NCBI GenBank assembly: GCA_947254375.1 | Contig: CAMYCF010000006.1 | Span: 9,928 to 73,927, forward strand | DNA length: 64,000 bases | Source of the DNA: an uncultured Mobilibacterium sp. | GTDB taxonomy: Bacteria; Bacillota; Clostridia; Peptostreptococcales; Anaerovoracaceae | Reading direction: 5' to 3' | In this document: piece by piece, positions 49,582-58,968 of the stretch | How positions within the stretch are numbered: the first letter of the stretch is position 1 | Layout of the letters: the number at the start of each line of letters is the position of its first letter | Position numbers and translations under genes: made by a program | The notes under the pieces: model-generated | Seen by the model: the letters and a program-made list of their open reading frames with translations, nothing else | Databases searched by the model: none | What the model was told of the DNA's origin: nothing

Positions 49582-50370
49582 ATGTCAGTAGTTTCAATGA
49601 AACAGTTGCTTGAAGCGGGTGTTCATTTCGGGCACCAGACGAGAAGGTGGAACCCTAAGATGGCTCCTTACATCTTCATGGAGAGAAACGGGATCTATAT
49701 CATCGACCTTCAGCAGACGATCAAATTGATCGACACGGCTTACGATTTCATGAGAGAAGTCGGAGAGTCGGGGAAACCGGTACTTTTCGTAGGTACCAAG
49801 AAACAGGCGCAGAGCGCTATCAAAGACGAAGCCGAAAGATGCGGCATGTACTACGTAAACGAGAGATGGCTCGGCGGAATGCTCACGAACTACAAGACCA
49901 TCAGCAAGAGGATCGAGAGACTCAACGAGATCAGAGAGATGGAAGAGGACGGAACGTTCGACAAGCTCGTCAAGAAGGAAGTCCTGAAGCTCAGAGCGGA
50001 AGCCGATAAGCTCGAGAAGTATCTCGGCGGTATCAAGGACATGGAAGGAATGCCGGGAGCGATCTTCGTAGTAGACCCTAAGAAGGAAAAGATCGCCGTC
50101 AAGGAAGCAAGGATACTCGGTATTCCCGTCGTAGGAATGGTAGATACCAACTGCGATCCTGACGACCTCGATTACATCATACCTGCAAACGACGACGCTA
50201 TAAGAGCCGTCAAGCTGATCACTTCGGCAATGGCAGACGCGATCATCGAAGCGAAGCAGGGAGAGAGCTTTGCCGAGGAGCCTGAAGCGGCTGAAGGCGA
50301 GGAACCTGCAGAAGCTGAAGAAGTTTCCGAAGACGCCGAAAAAGAAGCCGAAGAGGTCGAAGAGGCGTAG
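49582..50370 (+). CDS. rpsB: 30S ribosomal protein S2
   Basis: 262 residues: MKQLLEAGVHFGHQTRRWNPKM, FVGTKKQAQ and the later GMVDTNCDPD motif are diagnostic. The last ~30 residues are an acidic extension (EEPEAAEGEEPAEAEEVSEDAE), longer than in most S2 proteins. Ribosome site CCGGAGGTATTAAA. Highly expressed codon pattern (CCT, AGA, GTA). Confidence 0.97.
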   Translation: MSVVSMKQLLEAGVHFGHQTRRWNPKMAPYIFMERNGIYIIDLQQTIKLIDTAYDFMREVGESGKPVLFVGTKKQAQSAIKDEAERCGMYYVNERWLGGMLTNYKTISKRIERLNEIREMEEDGTFDKLVKKEVLKLRAEADKLEKYLGGIKDMEGMPGAIFVVDPKKEKIAVKEARILGIPVVGMVDTNCDPDDLDYIIPANDDAIRAVKLITSAMADAIIEAKQGESFAEEPEAAEGEEPAEAEEVSEDAEKEAEEVEEA

Positions 50371-50383
50371 GCACGCAGGGACG

Positions 50384-50472
50384 GGTAAAACGCCCGCATG
50401 AAGACGGGTAAAATTCCCGCCGCAAGACACATATAAAAAAGAAGATGATCAAAATGAAAAATGCCGGTAAAA
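50384..50472 (+). repeat. GGTAAAA repeats between rpsB and tsf
   Basis: GACGGGTAAAA at 50380-50390 and again at 50403-50413 (23 bp apart), then a palindromic copy GCCGGTAAAAGCCGGC at 50463-50478 just before the tsf ribosome site. Confidence 0.65.
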
Positions 50473-50495
50473 GCCGGCAGGACCGGGAGGATAAA

Positions 50496-51404
50496 ATGGC
50501 AGTAACAGCAGCAATGGTCAAGGAACTCCGTGAAATCACAGGTTCGGGAATGCTCGACTGCAAGAAGGCACTCGTTGAGGCCGACGGAGATATTGACAAA
50601 GCAATAGAAATTTTGAGAGAGAAGGGACTTTCGAAAGCGGCGAAGAAATCCGGAAGGATCGCTGCTGAAGGTCTCGTAAGGACCGCATTCGGCGAAGGAA
50701 ACAAGACCGCTGCGATCGTAGAGGTAAATTCGGAGACCGACTTCGTATCGAAGAACGAAGAGTTCGTAAACTTCGTAGAAGGCGTAGCCGACCTCGCACT
50801 CGCAAAGGGCGACCTCGACATGGACGCATTCATGGCTGAGCCTTTTGAGGGATCCACTCTTCAGGAAGTCCTCACCGCAAAGATCGCAAAGATCGGTGAG
50901 AACATGAATGTAAGAAGGGTAAAGAAACTCGATCAGCCGGGAGTCGTTTACACGGGTTACATCCACGGCGGCGGAAGGATCGGAGTAATCATCGGTATCG
51001 AGACTGAAGCGAGCGCCGACGAGATAAACGAAGTCGGAAAAGACGTAGCTATGCAGGTAGCTTCGATGAATCCTCAGTTCGTAGATGAATCCGGTGTAGA
51101 TGCCGAATACCTCGAGCACGAGAAGAAGATCCTCACTCAGCAGGTACTGAACGAAGGAAAGAAGCCTGAGATGGTAGAAAAGATCGTTCAGGGCAAGATC
51201 AAGAAAGAGCTCAAAGAGGTTTGCCTCGTAGATCAGCCGTTCGTAAAAGATTCCGACATGACTGTTAAACAGTACGTCGACAATGCGGCAAAGGAGATCG
51301 GCAAAGACATGAAGGTCGTTTCGATGGTAAGGTACGAAGTAGGCGAAGGAATCGAGAAGAAGGAAGAGAACTTCGCAGAAGAAGTAGCCGCTCAGATGAA
51401 ATAA
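50496..51404 (+). CDS. tsf: Elongation factor Ts
   Basis: 302 residues. N-terminal UBA-like module with VKELREITGSGMLDCKKAL and the core motif VEVNSETDFVSKNEEF. It exchanges GDP for GTP on EF-Tu. Start ATG 50496 has CGGGAGGATAAA; an in-frame ATG at 50445 has no ribosome site and would add a non-conserved extension. It follows rpsB as in most bacteria. Confidence 0.97.
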   Translation: MAVTAAMVKELREITGSGMLDCKKALVEADGDIDKAIEILREKGLSKAAKKSGRIAAEGLVRTAFGEGNKTAAIVEVNSETDFVSKNEEFVNFVEGVADLALAKGDLDMDAFMAEPFEGSTLQEVLTAKIAKIGENMNVRRVKKLDQPGVVYTGYIHGGGRIGVIIGIETEASADEINEVGKDVAMQVASMNPQFVDESGVDAEYLEHEKKILTQQVLNEGKKPEMVEKIVQGKIKKELKEVCLVDQPFVKDSDMTVKQYVDNAAKEIGKDMKVVSMVRYEVGEGIEKKEENFAEEVAAQMK

Positions 51405-51433
51405 CCTTTTATAAAAACTAAGAGTACAGACGC

Positions 51434-51475
51434 AGGATCATCGTAACGGAAAATGTTTGCGATGATCTTGTTCTT
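51434..51475 (+). terminator. Terminator-like hairpin after tsf
   Basis: GGATCATCG (51435-51443) pairs with CGATGATCT (51460-51468), 16-base loop, then TGTTCTTT. The T-tract is weak. Confidence 0.55.
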
Positions 51476-51516
51476 TAATAAAAAGCAAAACGAAGTAAGA
51501 TCGCAAGAGGACCGAC

Positions 51517-52875
51517 ATGAACAAACAACTGAAGACAAAAGAATATGTGTATCTTTCATCCATGCTGTTCGGCCTGTTCTTCGGCGCGGGAAACCTGATT
51601 TTCCCGGGCCTAATGGGACAGATGGCGGGATCGAAGGTGGGAGCCGCGACGCTGGGATTCGTAATAACGGCGTGCGGACTTCCTCTTCTCGGAATAGCCG
51701 CGATAGGCCTGTCGAGGAGCGAAGGACTTTTCGAACTCGGATGCAAGGTGTCAAGGAAATACAGCATGTTTTTTACCGTGCTGCTCTACCTCACGATAGG
51801 ACCGTTTTTCGCGATCCCGAGGACGGCGACCGTATCCTATTCCGTGGGCATCGTGCCGATCGCAGGGGACTCGCACACGGCGATCCTGATCTTTTCGCTG
51901 GCGTTTTTTGCGGTAGCCATGTGGTTCTCGCTGAGACCGTCAAAGATACTCACGTGGGTAGGAAAGGTGCTGAACCCGATATTCCTCGTGTTCCTCGCGA
52001 TACTGCTCGTGGCCGCTTTTATGCATCCTATGGGCCATATATCAGATGCGGCTCCGGTCGGGAAATATGCGGCTAACAGCTTTTTCTCCGGATTCCTCGA
52101 AGGATATAACACGATGGACGCGCTCGCGTCTCTCGCCTTCGGCATAATAGTCATAGACGCCGTAAGAAATCTTGGGGTGAACGACCCGAAGGAAGTCGCA
52201 AAAAGCACTGTCTTCGCCGGAATATTCAGCGCGCTCGCCATGGCCGTCATCTACTTCGCGCTCGCGACAGCGGGAGCTCAGTCGAGGGGCGGATTCGAGG
52301 TGTTCCCTGACGGAGGGATGTTCCTCAACAGGCTTTCCGATCACTACCTCGGCTCGGTAGGCGCCGCCGTAATGGCGATAACGATAACCGTCGCCTGCCT
52401 CAAGACATCGATCGGTCTCATAACCGCGTGCTCGACGACTTTCGGCGAGATCTTCCCGAATAAAATGTCGTACAACAAGTGGGTGGTTCTCTTCACCCTC
52501 GTTTCGTTCGGTTTCGCCAACTTCGGCCTCGGAAATATCATCGCGTACTCGATACCGGTACTGATGTTCCTGTATCCGCTCACGATCGTGATAATACTTC
52601 TGAGCATCTTCGGAAGCTCATTCGGATACGACAGGCGCGTATATTCGTGGACTCTTGGGTTTACAATGGTGCCGGCGATTTTCGACGGCCTGAAGACGCT
52701 GCCGGCTGCGGCCGTAAGCGCCCTTCATCTGTCGGGCGTCAACGCTTTTGCGGCATCGGTACTGCCGTTCTCGTCGATAGGTATGAGCTGGATAGTGCCG
52801 GCGCTGATCGGACTCGTCATAGGACTTTTTATCAGGGGAAAAAATAAAAACGAGATCAAGGGAGAAGCGGCATAG
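51517..52875 (+). CDS. brnQ: Branched-chain amino acid transporter BrnQ
   Basis: 452 residues, about 12 transmembrane helices. Family marks: SSMLFGLFFGAGNLIFP at the N-terminus and GPFFAIPRTATVSYSVGI. It imports leucine, isoleucine and valine with Na+ or H+. This fits an organism using branched-chain amino acids as Stickland electron donors alongside proline as acceptor. Ribosome site AAGAGGACCGAC. Confidence 0.95.
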   Translation: MNKQLKTKEYVYLSSMLFGLFFGAGNLIFPGLMGQMAGSKVGAATLGFVITACGLPLLGIAAIGLSRSEGLFELGCKVSRKYSMFFTVLLYLTIGPFFAIPRTATVSYSVGIVPIAGDSHTAILIFSLAFFAVAMWFSLRPSKILTWVGKVLNPIFLVFLAILLVAAFMHPMGHISDAAPVGKYAANSFFSGFLEGYNTMDALASLAFGIIVIDAVRNLGVNDPKEVAKSTVFAGIFSALAMAVIYFALATAGAQSRGGFEVFPDGGMFLNRLSDHYLGSVGAAVMAITITVACLKTSIGLITACSTTFGEIFPNKMSYNKWVVLFTLVSFGFANFGLGNIIAYSIPVLMFLYPLTIVIILLSIFGSSFGYDRRVYSWTLGFTMVPAIFDGLKTLPAAAVSALHLSGVNAFAASVLPFSSIGMSWIVPALIGLVIGLFIRGKNKNEIKGEAA

Positions 52876-52931
52876 CTTCTCTTTTGTCTTACACGGTAAA
52901 AATGCAGGATAAAACTTTCAGGGCAAAAAGG

Positions 52932-53775
52932 ATGGATAAAAACGATAAAATAAAATACATAGGCTGCCACCTTTCTTCCGCCGGAGGATACGAGGCGACG
53001 GGAAAGAGGGCGCTCGAGATCGGGGCGAACACGTTCGCGTTTTTTTACGAGGAACCCGAGAGGCGGGGCATCGAAGCCCGTTGACCCGGAGGATGCGGCA
53101 GCGCTTTTACGGATGACGGAAGAAAACGGTTTCGGGAAGCTCGTCGCCCACGCGCCTTACACGATGAACCCGTGTTCGGCGGATCCGAAGGTGAGGGCTT
53201 TTGCGCGGACGTGCATGGAAGAAGACCTCGAAAAGCTTGAATTTTTACCGCATCAGTACTACAATTTCCACCCTGGGAGCCACGTGGGTCAGGGCACGGA
53301 AAAGGGCATAGAGCTAATAGCGGATTTTCTGAACGAAACGCTGAAGGCTGACATGACGACGACCGTCCTGCTCGAAACGATGGCGGGGAAGGGAAGCGAG
53401 GTCGGCTCCTCGTTCGACGAGATAGCGGAGATAATCGCGCGCGTCGATCTCAAAGAAAAGCTCGGCGTCTGCCTCGACACATGCCACGTCAGCGATGCGG
53501 GGTACGACATAACAGACGATCCCGACGGAGTTTTTGCGGAATTCGATGAAAAGATAGGGCTTGACCGGCTAAAAGCACTCCACATCAACGACAGTATGAA
53601 CGAACGCGGTGAGCGTAAAGACAGGCACGCGAGGATAGGCGAGGGAAAGATCGGCCTTTCCGCGATAAAAAGGGTGGCGGATCACCCGGTCGTGGTCGGC
53701 CTTCCGTGCATACTCGAGACGCCTCAGGACGACTACCTCGGGTACGCGGACGAGATCGCGCTTCTTAGGGCTTAA
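52932..53775 (+). pseudogene. nfo: Endonuclease IV, interrupted by one frameshift
   Basis: Apurinic endonuclease IV for base-excision repair. The first part (to TGA at 53082-53084) reads IGCHLSSAGGYEATGKRALE and GANTFAFF. The rest continues in the +1 frame from about 53071 (SKPVDPEDAAALL) to 53775. All metal-site motifs are intact: VAHAPYT, FHPGSHVGQG, LLETMAGKG, LDTCHVSDAGYD, LHINDS, DRHARIGEG and ILETP. Removing one G from the GGGG run at 53065-53068 restores a single frame. This is either a recent mutation or a sequencing error. The start is taken as ATG 52932, where family similarity begins; ATG 52902 and 52884 are alternatives. Confidence 0.85.
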
Positions 53776-54111
53776 GGGCGGCGACGGTAAAACTTCACGC
53801 GGCGCCAGTAAAGCCGTGACACGACGCCCGTCAGAATTTCACGCGGCGCCGGCCCGCAAAAGGCAACAAAAAAAGCCGCACTGCGAGGCTCCGTAAAACT
53901 TTGCCCGCATGCGACCTGCACTTGCTGGTGATCCGTGACAGACTTGAACTGTCGACCTTCTGGTTGTCACCCAGATGCTCTCCCAACTGAGCTAACGAAT
54001 CAAATCAAGTTGTGTTAAAGTATACCATATAAGAGAGGCAGATACAAAGCTTTTAGTATAAAATACCTCAAAGGATCATATAAAAACGGCCTGCTGACCG
54101 TAGGAGGGGAA
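53776..54111. other. 336-bp gap: repeats, tRNA-Val, no protein gene
   Basis: Besides tRNA-Val it holds a 13-bp direct repeat TTCACGCGGCGCC at 53794-53806 and 53838-53850, one GGTAAAA heptamer at about 53786 and a weak A-rich hairpin near 53870-53895 that may end the tRNA transcript. Confidence 0.6.
53926..54001 (-). tRNA. tRNA-Val (GAC)
   Basis: Minus-strand clover-leaf: acceptor GATTCGT/ACGGATC (one T-G pair), discriminator A and encoded CCA. The anticodon stem TCTGG/CCAGA encloses loop GTGACAA, giving GAC (Val). The T-loop is AGTTCAAGTCT. Position 32 is G, which is less common. Confidence 0.88.
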
Positions 54112-55059
54112 ATGATAAAAAATTTGGAAAGATGCGACAGCGGTTTCCGCGGGTCCGAAAATGAAAACTGCTTATGGATAAAATGCGTCGACCCGTCGCA
54201 GGAGGAGATCGACCTTCTCAAGACGAAGTACGGGATCCCGACCGATTACATATACGATGCGCTCGATCCGTACGAAAGTGCCCGCGGCGAAAACATCCTG
54301 CAGATGAAGGACGGCACGGCGGCGCTCATAATGCTGCTCTACCCGGTCGAGGTAAAATATCACGACTACCCGACGTTCGAAACGCGCCCGATCTCGATGA
54401 TATGCAAGGACAACACGGTCATAACGGTCACGAAGGACGATGCGGACTTTTTCGAAACGCCTCTCAAAGACCGCGAGTTCAGGATACAGGAAGCGGAATC
54501 GGCCGAATCACTCGTCCTCGAGCTCGCATGGAAAATATCACAACGTTACATCGAGACCGTAAAGATCCTGGCCCAGCAGCGTATAACGCTCGAGAACTCT
54601 CTTAGGAACGACACCGACGCCGACTCACTCTATCAGGTCATGAGCATACAGAAAGGCAACCTCAATCTCGAGGACGGAATCGATCAGAACCGTCCGGTCA
54701 TCGACGAGCTGCGCCGCAGCCCTAAAATGTACACATCAGAGCACACCGAGGAGCTGATCCACGACCTCATCGTCGAAAACCGCCAGGGCCAGTACATGGT
54801 CAGCAAGTCGTCGAGGATGGTCCAGCAGCTTTCGCAGACGTATCAGAACGTTATATCGACGAACCTCAACGTCGTTATGAAAGTGCAGACATCCATATCG
54901 ATCATACTGGTGCTCCCGACGATAGTTGCGGGATACTGGGGAATGAATGTGCTCCTTCCGATCGCGGGCGCAAAATACGCGTTCCTCGCCATGCTCGGCA
55001 TATCGGGCGTGCTGTGCGGTATAGCGTACGCAATATTCAAAAAGATGGATTATCTGTAA
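54112..55059 (+). CDS. CorA-like divalent cation transporter
   Basis: 315 residues. Large N-terminal cytoplasmic domain with a long helix (about 160-245), then two C-terminal transmembrane helices with the family YGMN-type signature present as YWGMNV. It moves Mg2+ or Co2+/Zn2+ as a pentamer. The N-terminus is of the compact Firmicutes type. Ribosome site GTAGGAGGGGAA. A very strong terminator follows. Confidence 0.93.
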   Translation: MIKNLERCDSGFRGSENENCLWIKCVDPSQEEIDLLKTKYGIPTDYIYDALDPYESARGENILQMKDGTAALIMLLYPVEVKYHDYPTFETRPISMICKDNTVITVTKDDADFFETPLKDREFRIQEAESAESLVLELAWKISQRYIETVKILAQQRITLENSLRNDTDADSLYQVMSIQKGNLNLEDGIDQNRPVIDELRRSPKMYTSEHTEELIHDLIVENRQGQYMVSKSSRMVQQLSQTYQNVISTNLNVVMKVQTSISIILVLPTIVAGYWGMNVLLPIAGAKYAFLAMLGISGVLCGIAYAIFKKMDYL

Positions 55060-55093
55060 ATTCGCAGGTAAAAGCGGGGCGGATAAGACAAAT

Positions 55094-55134
55094 AAAGATC
55101 CCGGGTATCCGATCAAAGGATACCCGGGATCTTT
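55094..55134. terminator. Strong bidirectional terminator
   Basis: 17-bp perfect stem AAAGATCCCGGGTATCC (55094-55110), loop GATCAAA, and its complement (55118-55134). It serves the CorA-like gene and the convergent butanol dehydrogenase gene. Confidence 0.92.
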
Positions 55135-55146
55135 GCTATCTGAAAT

Positions 55147-56349
55147 TTACTTTTTCGCGTCCGGTCCGTCTATGGACTTTTTATATATATTGAAGAAGTC
55201 CTCTTCGTCCAGCAGTTTTGCGGCGCCGAAAGGACCGCCCGTAGCTTCGAAGCATTTTTTTGCGAGGAGCTTAAGATCTTCGTCGCTCGGATCGATGCCG
55301 AGCTCCTTGAGCGATACCGGCATGTCTATGCTCCTGAAAAATTCCTCCATGGCGGCGATGCCTTTTTCGATGATCTCGTCCTCCGTGAGACCTTTGGGGT
55401 CGATGTCCATGACTTCTTCGGCGAATTTTACGAAGCGCTCAGGGCAGTTGTCTTTTACATACCGAGCCCAGCTTCCCCAGATCGCGGCGAGCCCCGCACC
55501 GTGTGCAATGTCGTAGATGCCGCTCACCTCGTGCTCGAGCCTGTGTGTCGCGAAATCGTTGCCGCCGTTGCCGCATCCCGTGAGACCGTTGTGCGAAAGC
55601 GTGCCGGCCCACATGACCTCCGCGCGGCCCTTATAGTCGTTCGGATCCTCCAAAAGTTTAGGCGCGTACTTCATCACCGTTTTTATGACAGAAGCGGCTA
55701 TACCGTCGGTGAGGTCCATATTTCCCTTTGAGGTGAACCACCTCTCGAGCGTGTGCATGATTATGTCGGTGCATCCGCACGACGTCTGATAGGCGGGGAG
55801 GGTCATCGTAAAAGTAGGATCGAGGATCGCGAAACGCGGTCTCGAAAGGTCGCTGTTGCAGCCTCGTTTTTTCTGACCGTCCTCGTTCGTTATTACGGAC
55901 GAGTCACTCATCTCGCTCCCCGTAGCCGCGAGGGTGAGGATGACGCCCACGCCGAGAGCTTTCTCGGGCTTTGCCTTTTTATCGTAAAAGTCCCAAACAT
56001 CTCCGTCGTACACTGCTCCGTAGGCGATCGCCTTCGCGGAGTCTATGACGCTTCCTCCGCCGACGGCGAGGAGGAAATCGACGCCTTCTTTTTTGCAGAG
56101 TTCTATTCCTTTATATACGAGCGAGAGGCGCGGGTTCGGAACGACGCCTCCGAGTTCGACGTAGGAGATGCCGGCATCGTCCATCATTTTTTTGACTCTG
56201 TCAATGAGGCCGGACTTCACGGCGCTTTTACCGCCGTAGTGCAGAAGGACCTTTTTTGCATTTTGTTGTTTTAAAAGTGCAGGAAGATTTTCTTCCGTTC
56301 CTTCACCAAACATGACCTTGGTTGGGGTATAATATTTGAAGTTATTCAT
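55147..56349 (-). CDS. Iron-containing alcohol dehydrogenase (butanol dehydrogenase type)
   Basis: 400 residues. NAD(P)-binding motif GGGSVIDSAKAIA, and the metal-ligand motifs CTDIIMHTLE and HEVSGIYDIAHGAGLA with the four expected ligands (Asp, three His). It is closest to the BdhA/BdhB and YqhD group, which reduces aldehydes to alcohols with NADPH or NADH. It disposes of reducing equivalents in fermentation. Ribosome site CGGAGGAAATGTA. A NrdR-like box lies 22 bp upstream of the start, but that box may belong to nrdD. Confidence 0.93.
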   Translation of the reverse strand: MNNFKYYTPTKVMFGEGTEENLPALLKQQNAKKVLLHYGGKSAVKSGLIDRVKKMMDDAGISYVELGGVVPNPRLSLVYKGIELCKKEGVDFLLAVGGGSVIDSAKAIAYGAVYDGDVWDFYDKKAKPEKALGVGVILTLAATGSEMSDSSVITNEDGQKKRGCNSDLSRPRFAILDPTFTMTLPAYQTSCGCTDIIMHTLERWFTSKGNMDLTDGIAASVIKTVMKYAPKLLEDPNDYKGRAEVMWAGTLSHNGLTGCGNGGNDFATHRLEHEVSGIYDIAHGAGLAAIWGSWARYVKDNCPERFVKFAEEVMDIDPKGLTEDEIIEKGIAAMEEFFRSIDMPVSLKELGIDPSDEDLKLLAKKCFEATGGPFGAAKLLDEEDFFNIYKKSIDGPDAKK

Positions 56350-56370
56350 TACATTTCCTCCGATCGGACA

Positions 56371-56386
56371 CCACTATATATTGTGT
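56371..56386. promoter_or_regulatory. NrdR-like box
   Basis: CCACTATATATTGTGT agrees with the NrdR consensus acaCwAtATaTwGtgt at about 15 of 16 positions. It lies between the butanol dehydrogenase gene and nrdD. A second adjacent box, usual for NrdR, was not found. Confidence 0.5.
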
Positions 56387-56542
56387 TTACGTCGTTATCC
56401 ATATACATGGATTTGACATGTAAATTTTATCATATTTTATCCGGGAATACCACGGGGGCGACGAAAGTAAAAACGCCGAAAGCGTTGATTTTTAAGGGGC
56501 ACACAAAATGCTTCTTTTTATCCCAAAACACGGAGGATCCTG

Positions 56543-56571
56543 TTGACAGACCACATCATGTGGGATATAAT
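56543..56571 (+). promoter_or_regulatory. Consensus promoter of nrdD with a palindrome in its spacer
   Basis: TTGACA (56543-56548), 17-bp spacer, TATAAT (56566-56571). The spacer holds a perfect dyad CCACAT-C-ATGTGG (56551-56563), so a repressor bound there would block RNA polymerase. Confidence 0.85.
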
Positions 56572-56647
56572 GTACCAGCAAAGCCCAATATATAGATTTT
56601 GGCGCCGAGCACGGAATCATCAAATTTTCGAAAAAGAGGACAGAGAT

Positions 56648-58819
56648 ATGAAGGTAATCAAGAGGAACGGATCGGAAGTCGAATTCAATATAGATAAGAT
56701 CGTTGCTGCGATAACGGCCGCGAACAACGCGGTCAAGGAAGGCGAAAGAATGACGCCGATGCAGATCGACAGGATCTCGAACAATGTCATGCTCGCGTGC
56801 ACGGATCTCGGACGCGCTCCGGCGGTAGAAGAGATACAGGATATGGTAGAGAAGCACATAATGCAGCACGGCGCTTTTGAGGTGGCGAAGGCATATATAA
56901 CGTACAGATATACGCGCTCCCTCGTTCGTCAGGCGAATACGACGGACGACAAGATCCTTTCGCTGATCAACTACAACAACGAAGAAGCTAAGCAGGAGAA
57001 TTCGAACAAGAACCCGGTCATCAATTCGACGCAGCGCGACTACATGGCGGGAGAGGTGAGCAAGGACCTCACGATGAGGCTGCTCCTTCCTGAAGAGGTC
57101 GTTAAGGCGCACGAAGAGGGGATCATACATTTCCATGATTCCGACTATTTTGCACAGAGGGAGCACAACTGCGATCTGATCGATCTCGAGGACATGCTCC
57201 AGAACGGCACGGTAATAAGCGAGACGATGATAGAGAAGCCGCACAGTTTTTATACGGCATGCAATATCACGACGCAGATCATCGCGCAGGTAGCAAGTAA
57301 TCAGTACGGCGGACAGTCGTTCTCGCTGGCGCACCTGGCTCCTTTTATCGACATAAGCAGAAAGAAGATTAGGAAGTACGTAATCGAAGAGCGCGAGGCG
57401 TGCGGAGAATCCCTCGATGAGGAGATCATCAACACGATAACGGAGAAGCGCCTGAGAGAAGAGGTAAAGAACGGTATCCAGACGATCCAGTATCAGCTGA
57501 TAACGCTGATGACCTGTAACGGACAGGCTCCGTTCGTAACGATGTTCATGTACCTCGATGAAGTGCCTGAGGGAAGGACGAGGGACGACCTCGCGATCGC
57601 CATCGAAGAAGTCCTCAGACAGAGGGTAAAAGGCGTTAAGAACGAGAACGGCGTTTGGATCACTCCGGCGTTCCCTAAGCTGATCTACGTGCTCGACGAG
57701 GACAATGTATACGAGGATTCGAGATACAGATACCTCACGGAGCTCGCTGCAGAGTGCACATCGAAGAGGATGGTACCTGACTACATCTCGGCGAAGATGA
57801 TGAAAGAGCTCAAGCAGGGCAACGTATATACGTGCATGGGATGCAGATCATTCCTGACCGTAGAGGACAGCCAGAGGAACGAAGACGGCTCGAACAAGTT
57901 CTACGGAAGGTTCAACCAGGGCGTCGTAACGATCAACCTCGTAGACGTAGCATGCTCGTCGAACGGCGACATGAACAAGTTCTGGGAGATCATGGAAGAG
58001 AGGCTCGACCTCTGCCATAAGGCACTCAGGATCAGGCATGAGAGACTTCTCGGAACGCCTTCGGACGTAGCTCCTATCCTGTGGCAGCACGGGGCGCTCG
58101 CAAGACTTCAGCCGGGCGAGACTATCGACAAGCTCCTGTTCAACGGATATTCGACGATATCGCTCGGATACGCGGGACTTTCGGAGATGTGCTACAGGAT
58201 GATCGGAAAGAGCCACACTACTCCTGAAGGAAGGGAATTCTCCCTCAAGGTCATGCAGCACCTGAACGACAAGTGCAAAGAGTGGAAGGAAGCAGAGAAC
58301 ATCAGCTACTCCGTATACGGAACGCCGATGGAATCGACCACTTACAAATTCGCGAAGTGCCTACAGAGGAGATTCGGTATCATCCCTCACGTAACGGACA
58401 AGAACTACATAACGAACAGCTATCACGTTCACGTCGAAGAGGAGATAGATGCGTTCACGAAGCTCAAATTCGAGTCTGATTTCCAGAAACTCAGCCCGGG
58501 CGGAGCGATCAGCTACGTAGAAGTTCCGAACATGCAGAACAATATTCCGGCGGTCATCAACGTAATGAAATACATATATGAGAACATCATGTATGCGGAA
58601 CTCAATACGAAGAGCGACTACTGCGCGAAGTGCGGATTCGACGGCGAGATAAGGATCGCGGAAGACGACGACAAGAAGCTCATCTGGGAGTGCCCGAACT
58701 GCGGAAACCGCGACCAGACGATGATGTCGGTAGCGCGCAGGACGTGCGGATACATCGGCACCCAGTTCTGGAACCAGGGACGTACACAGGAAATCAAAGA
58801 TAGAGTAATGCACCTGTAA
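56648..58819 (+). CDS. nrdD: Anaerobic ribonucleoside-triphosphate reductase (class III)
   Basis: 723 residues. N-terminal ATP cone (MKVIKRNGSEVEFNIDKIVAA), then the catalytic barrel with HDSDYF and the YTCMGCR and IGKSHTTPEG regions. A zinc site follows (CAKCGFDG and CPNCGN), and the C-terminal glycyl-radical motif RRTCGYIGTQFW. It makes dNTPs without oxygen. Start ATG 56648 is the family N-terminus, with AAAGAGGACAGAGAT; the frame opens earlier at 56543, inside the promoter. nrdG follows after 149 bp. Confidence 0.97.
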   Translation: MKVIKRNGSEVEFNIDKIVAAITAANNAVKEGERMTPMQIDRISNNVMLACTDLGRAPAVEEIQDMVEKHIMQHGAFEVAKAYITYRYTRSLVRQANTTDDKILSLINYNNEEAKQENSNKNPVINSTQRDYMAGEVSKDLTMRLLLPEEVVKAHEEGIIHFHDSDYFAQREHNCDLIDLEDMLQNGTVISETMIEKPHSFYTACNITTQIIAQVASNQYGGQSFSLAHLAPFIDISRKKIRKYVIEEREACGESLDEEIINTITEKRLREEVKNGIQTIQYQLITLMTCNGQAPFVTMFMYLDEVPEGRTRDDLAIAIEEVLRQRVKGVKNENGVWITPAFPKLIYVLDEDNVYEDSRYRYLTELAAECTSKRMVPDYISAKMMKELKQGNVYTCMGCRSFLTVEDSQRNEDGSNKFYGRFNQGVVTINLVDVACSSNGDMNKFWEIMEERLDLCHKALRIRHERLLGTPSDVAPILWQHGALARLQPGETIDKLLFNGYSTISLGYAGLSEMCYRMIGKSHTTPEGREFSLKVMQHLNDKCKEWKEAENISYSVYGTPMESTTYKFAKCLQRRFGIIPHVTDKNYITNSYHVHVEEEIDAFTKLKFESDFQKLSPGGAISYVEVPNMQNNIPAVINVMKYIYENIMYAELNTKSDYCAKCGFDGEIRIAEDDDKKLIWECPNCGNRDQTMMSVARRTCGYIGTQFWNQGRTQEIKDRVMHL

Positions 58820-58968
58820 TAAAAACATAGAGGATAGCTTAGCAGCTGTCGGGCAGGTCGCCGGCAGTTGCTTTATTTTCGGTCGTGTCTGTGCTCGAGG
58901 CTTAGTGTGACGGCTGAGCACGGCCCGCGAAATTCGGTAAAAGCGAGAAGTATCAATCGGAGACGGAA

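Noticed and set aside
56551..56563. Second NrdR box in the nrdD promoter spacer
   Set aside because: The dyad is 13 bp with an odd centre, unlike the 16-bp NrdR box, so I left its regulator open.
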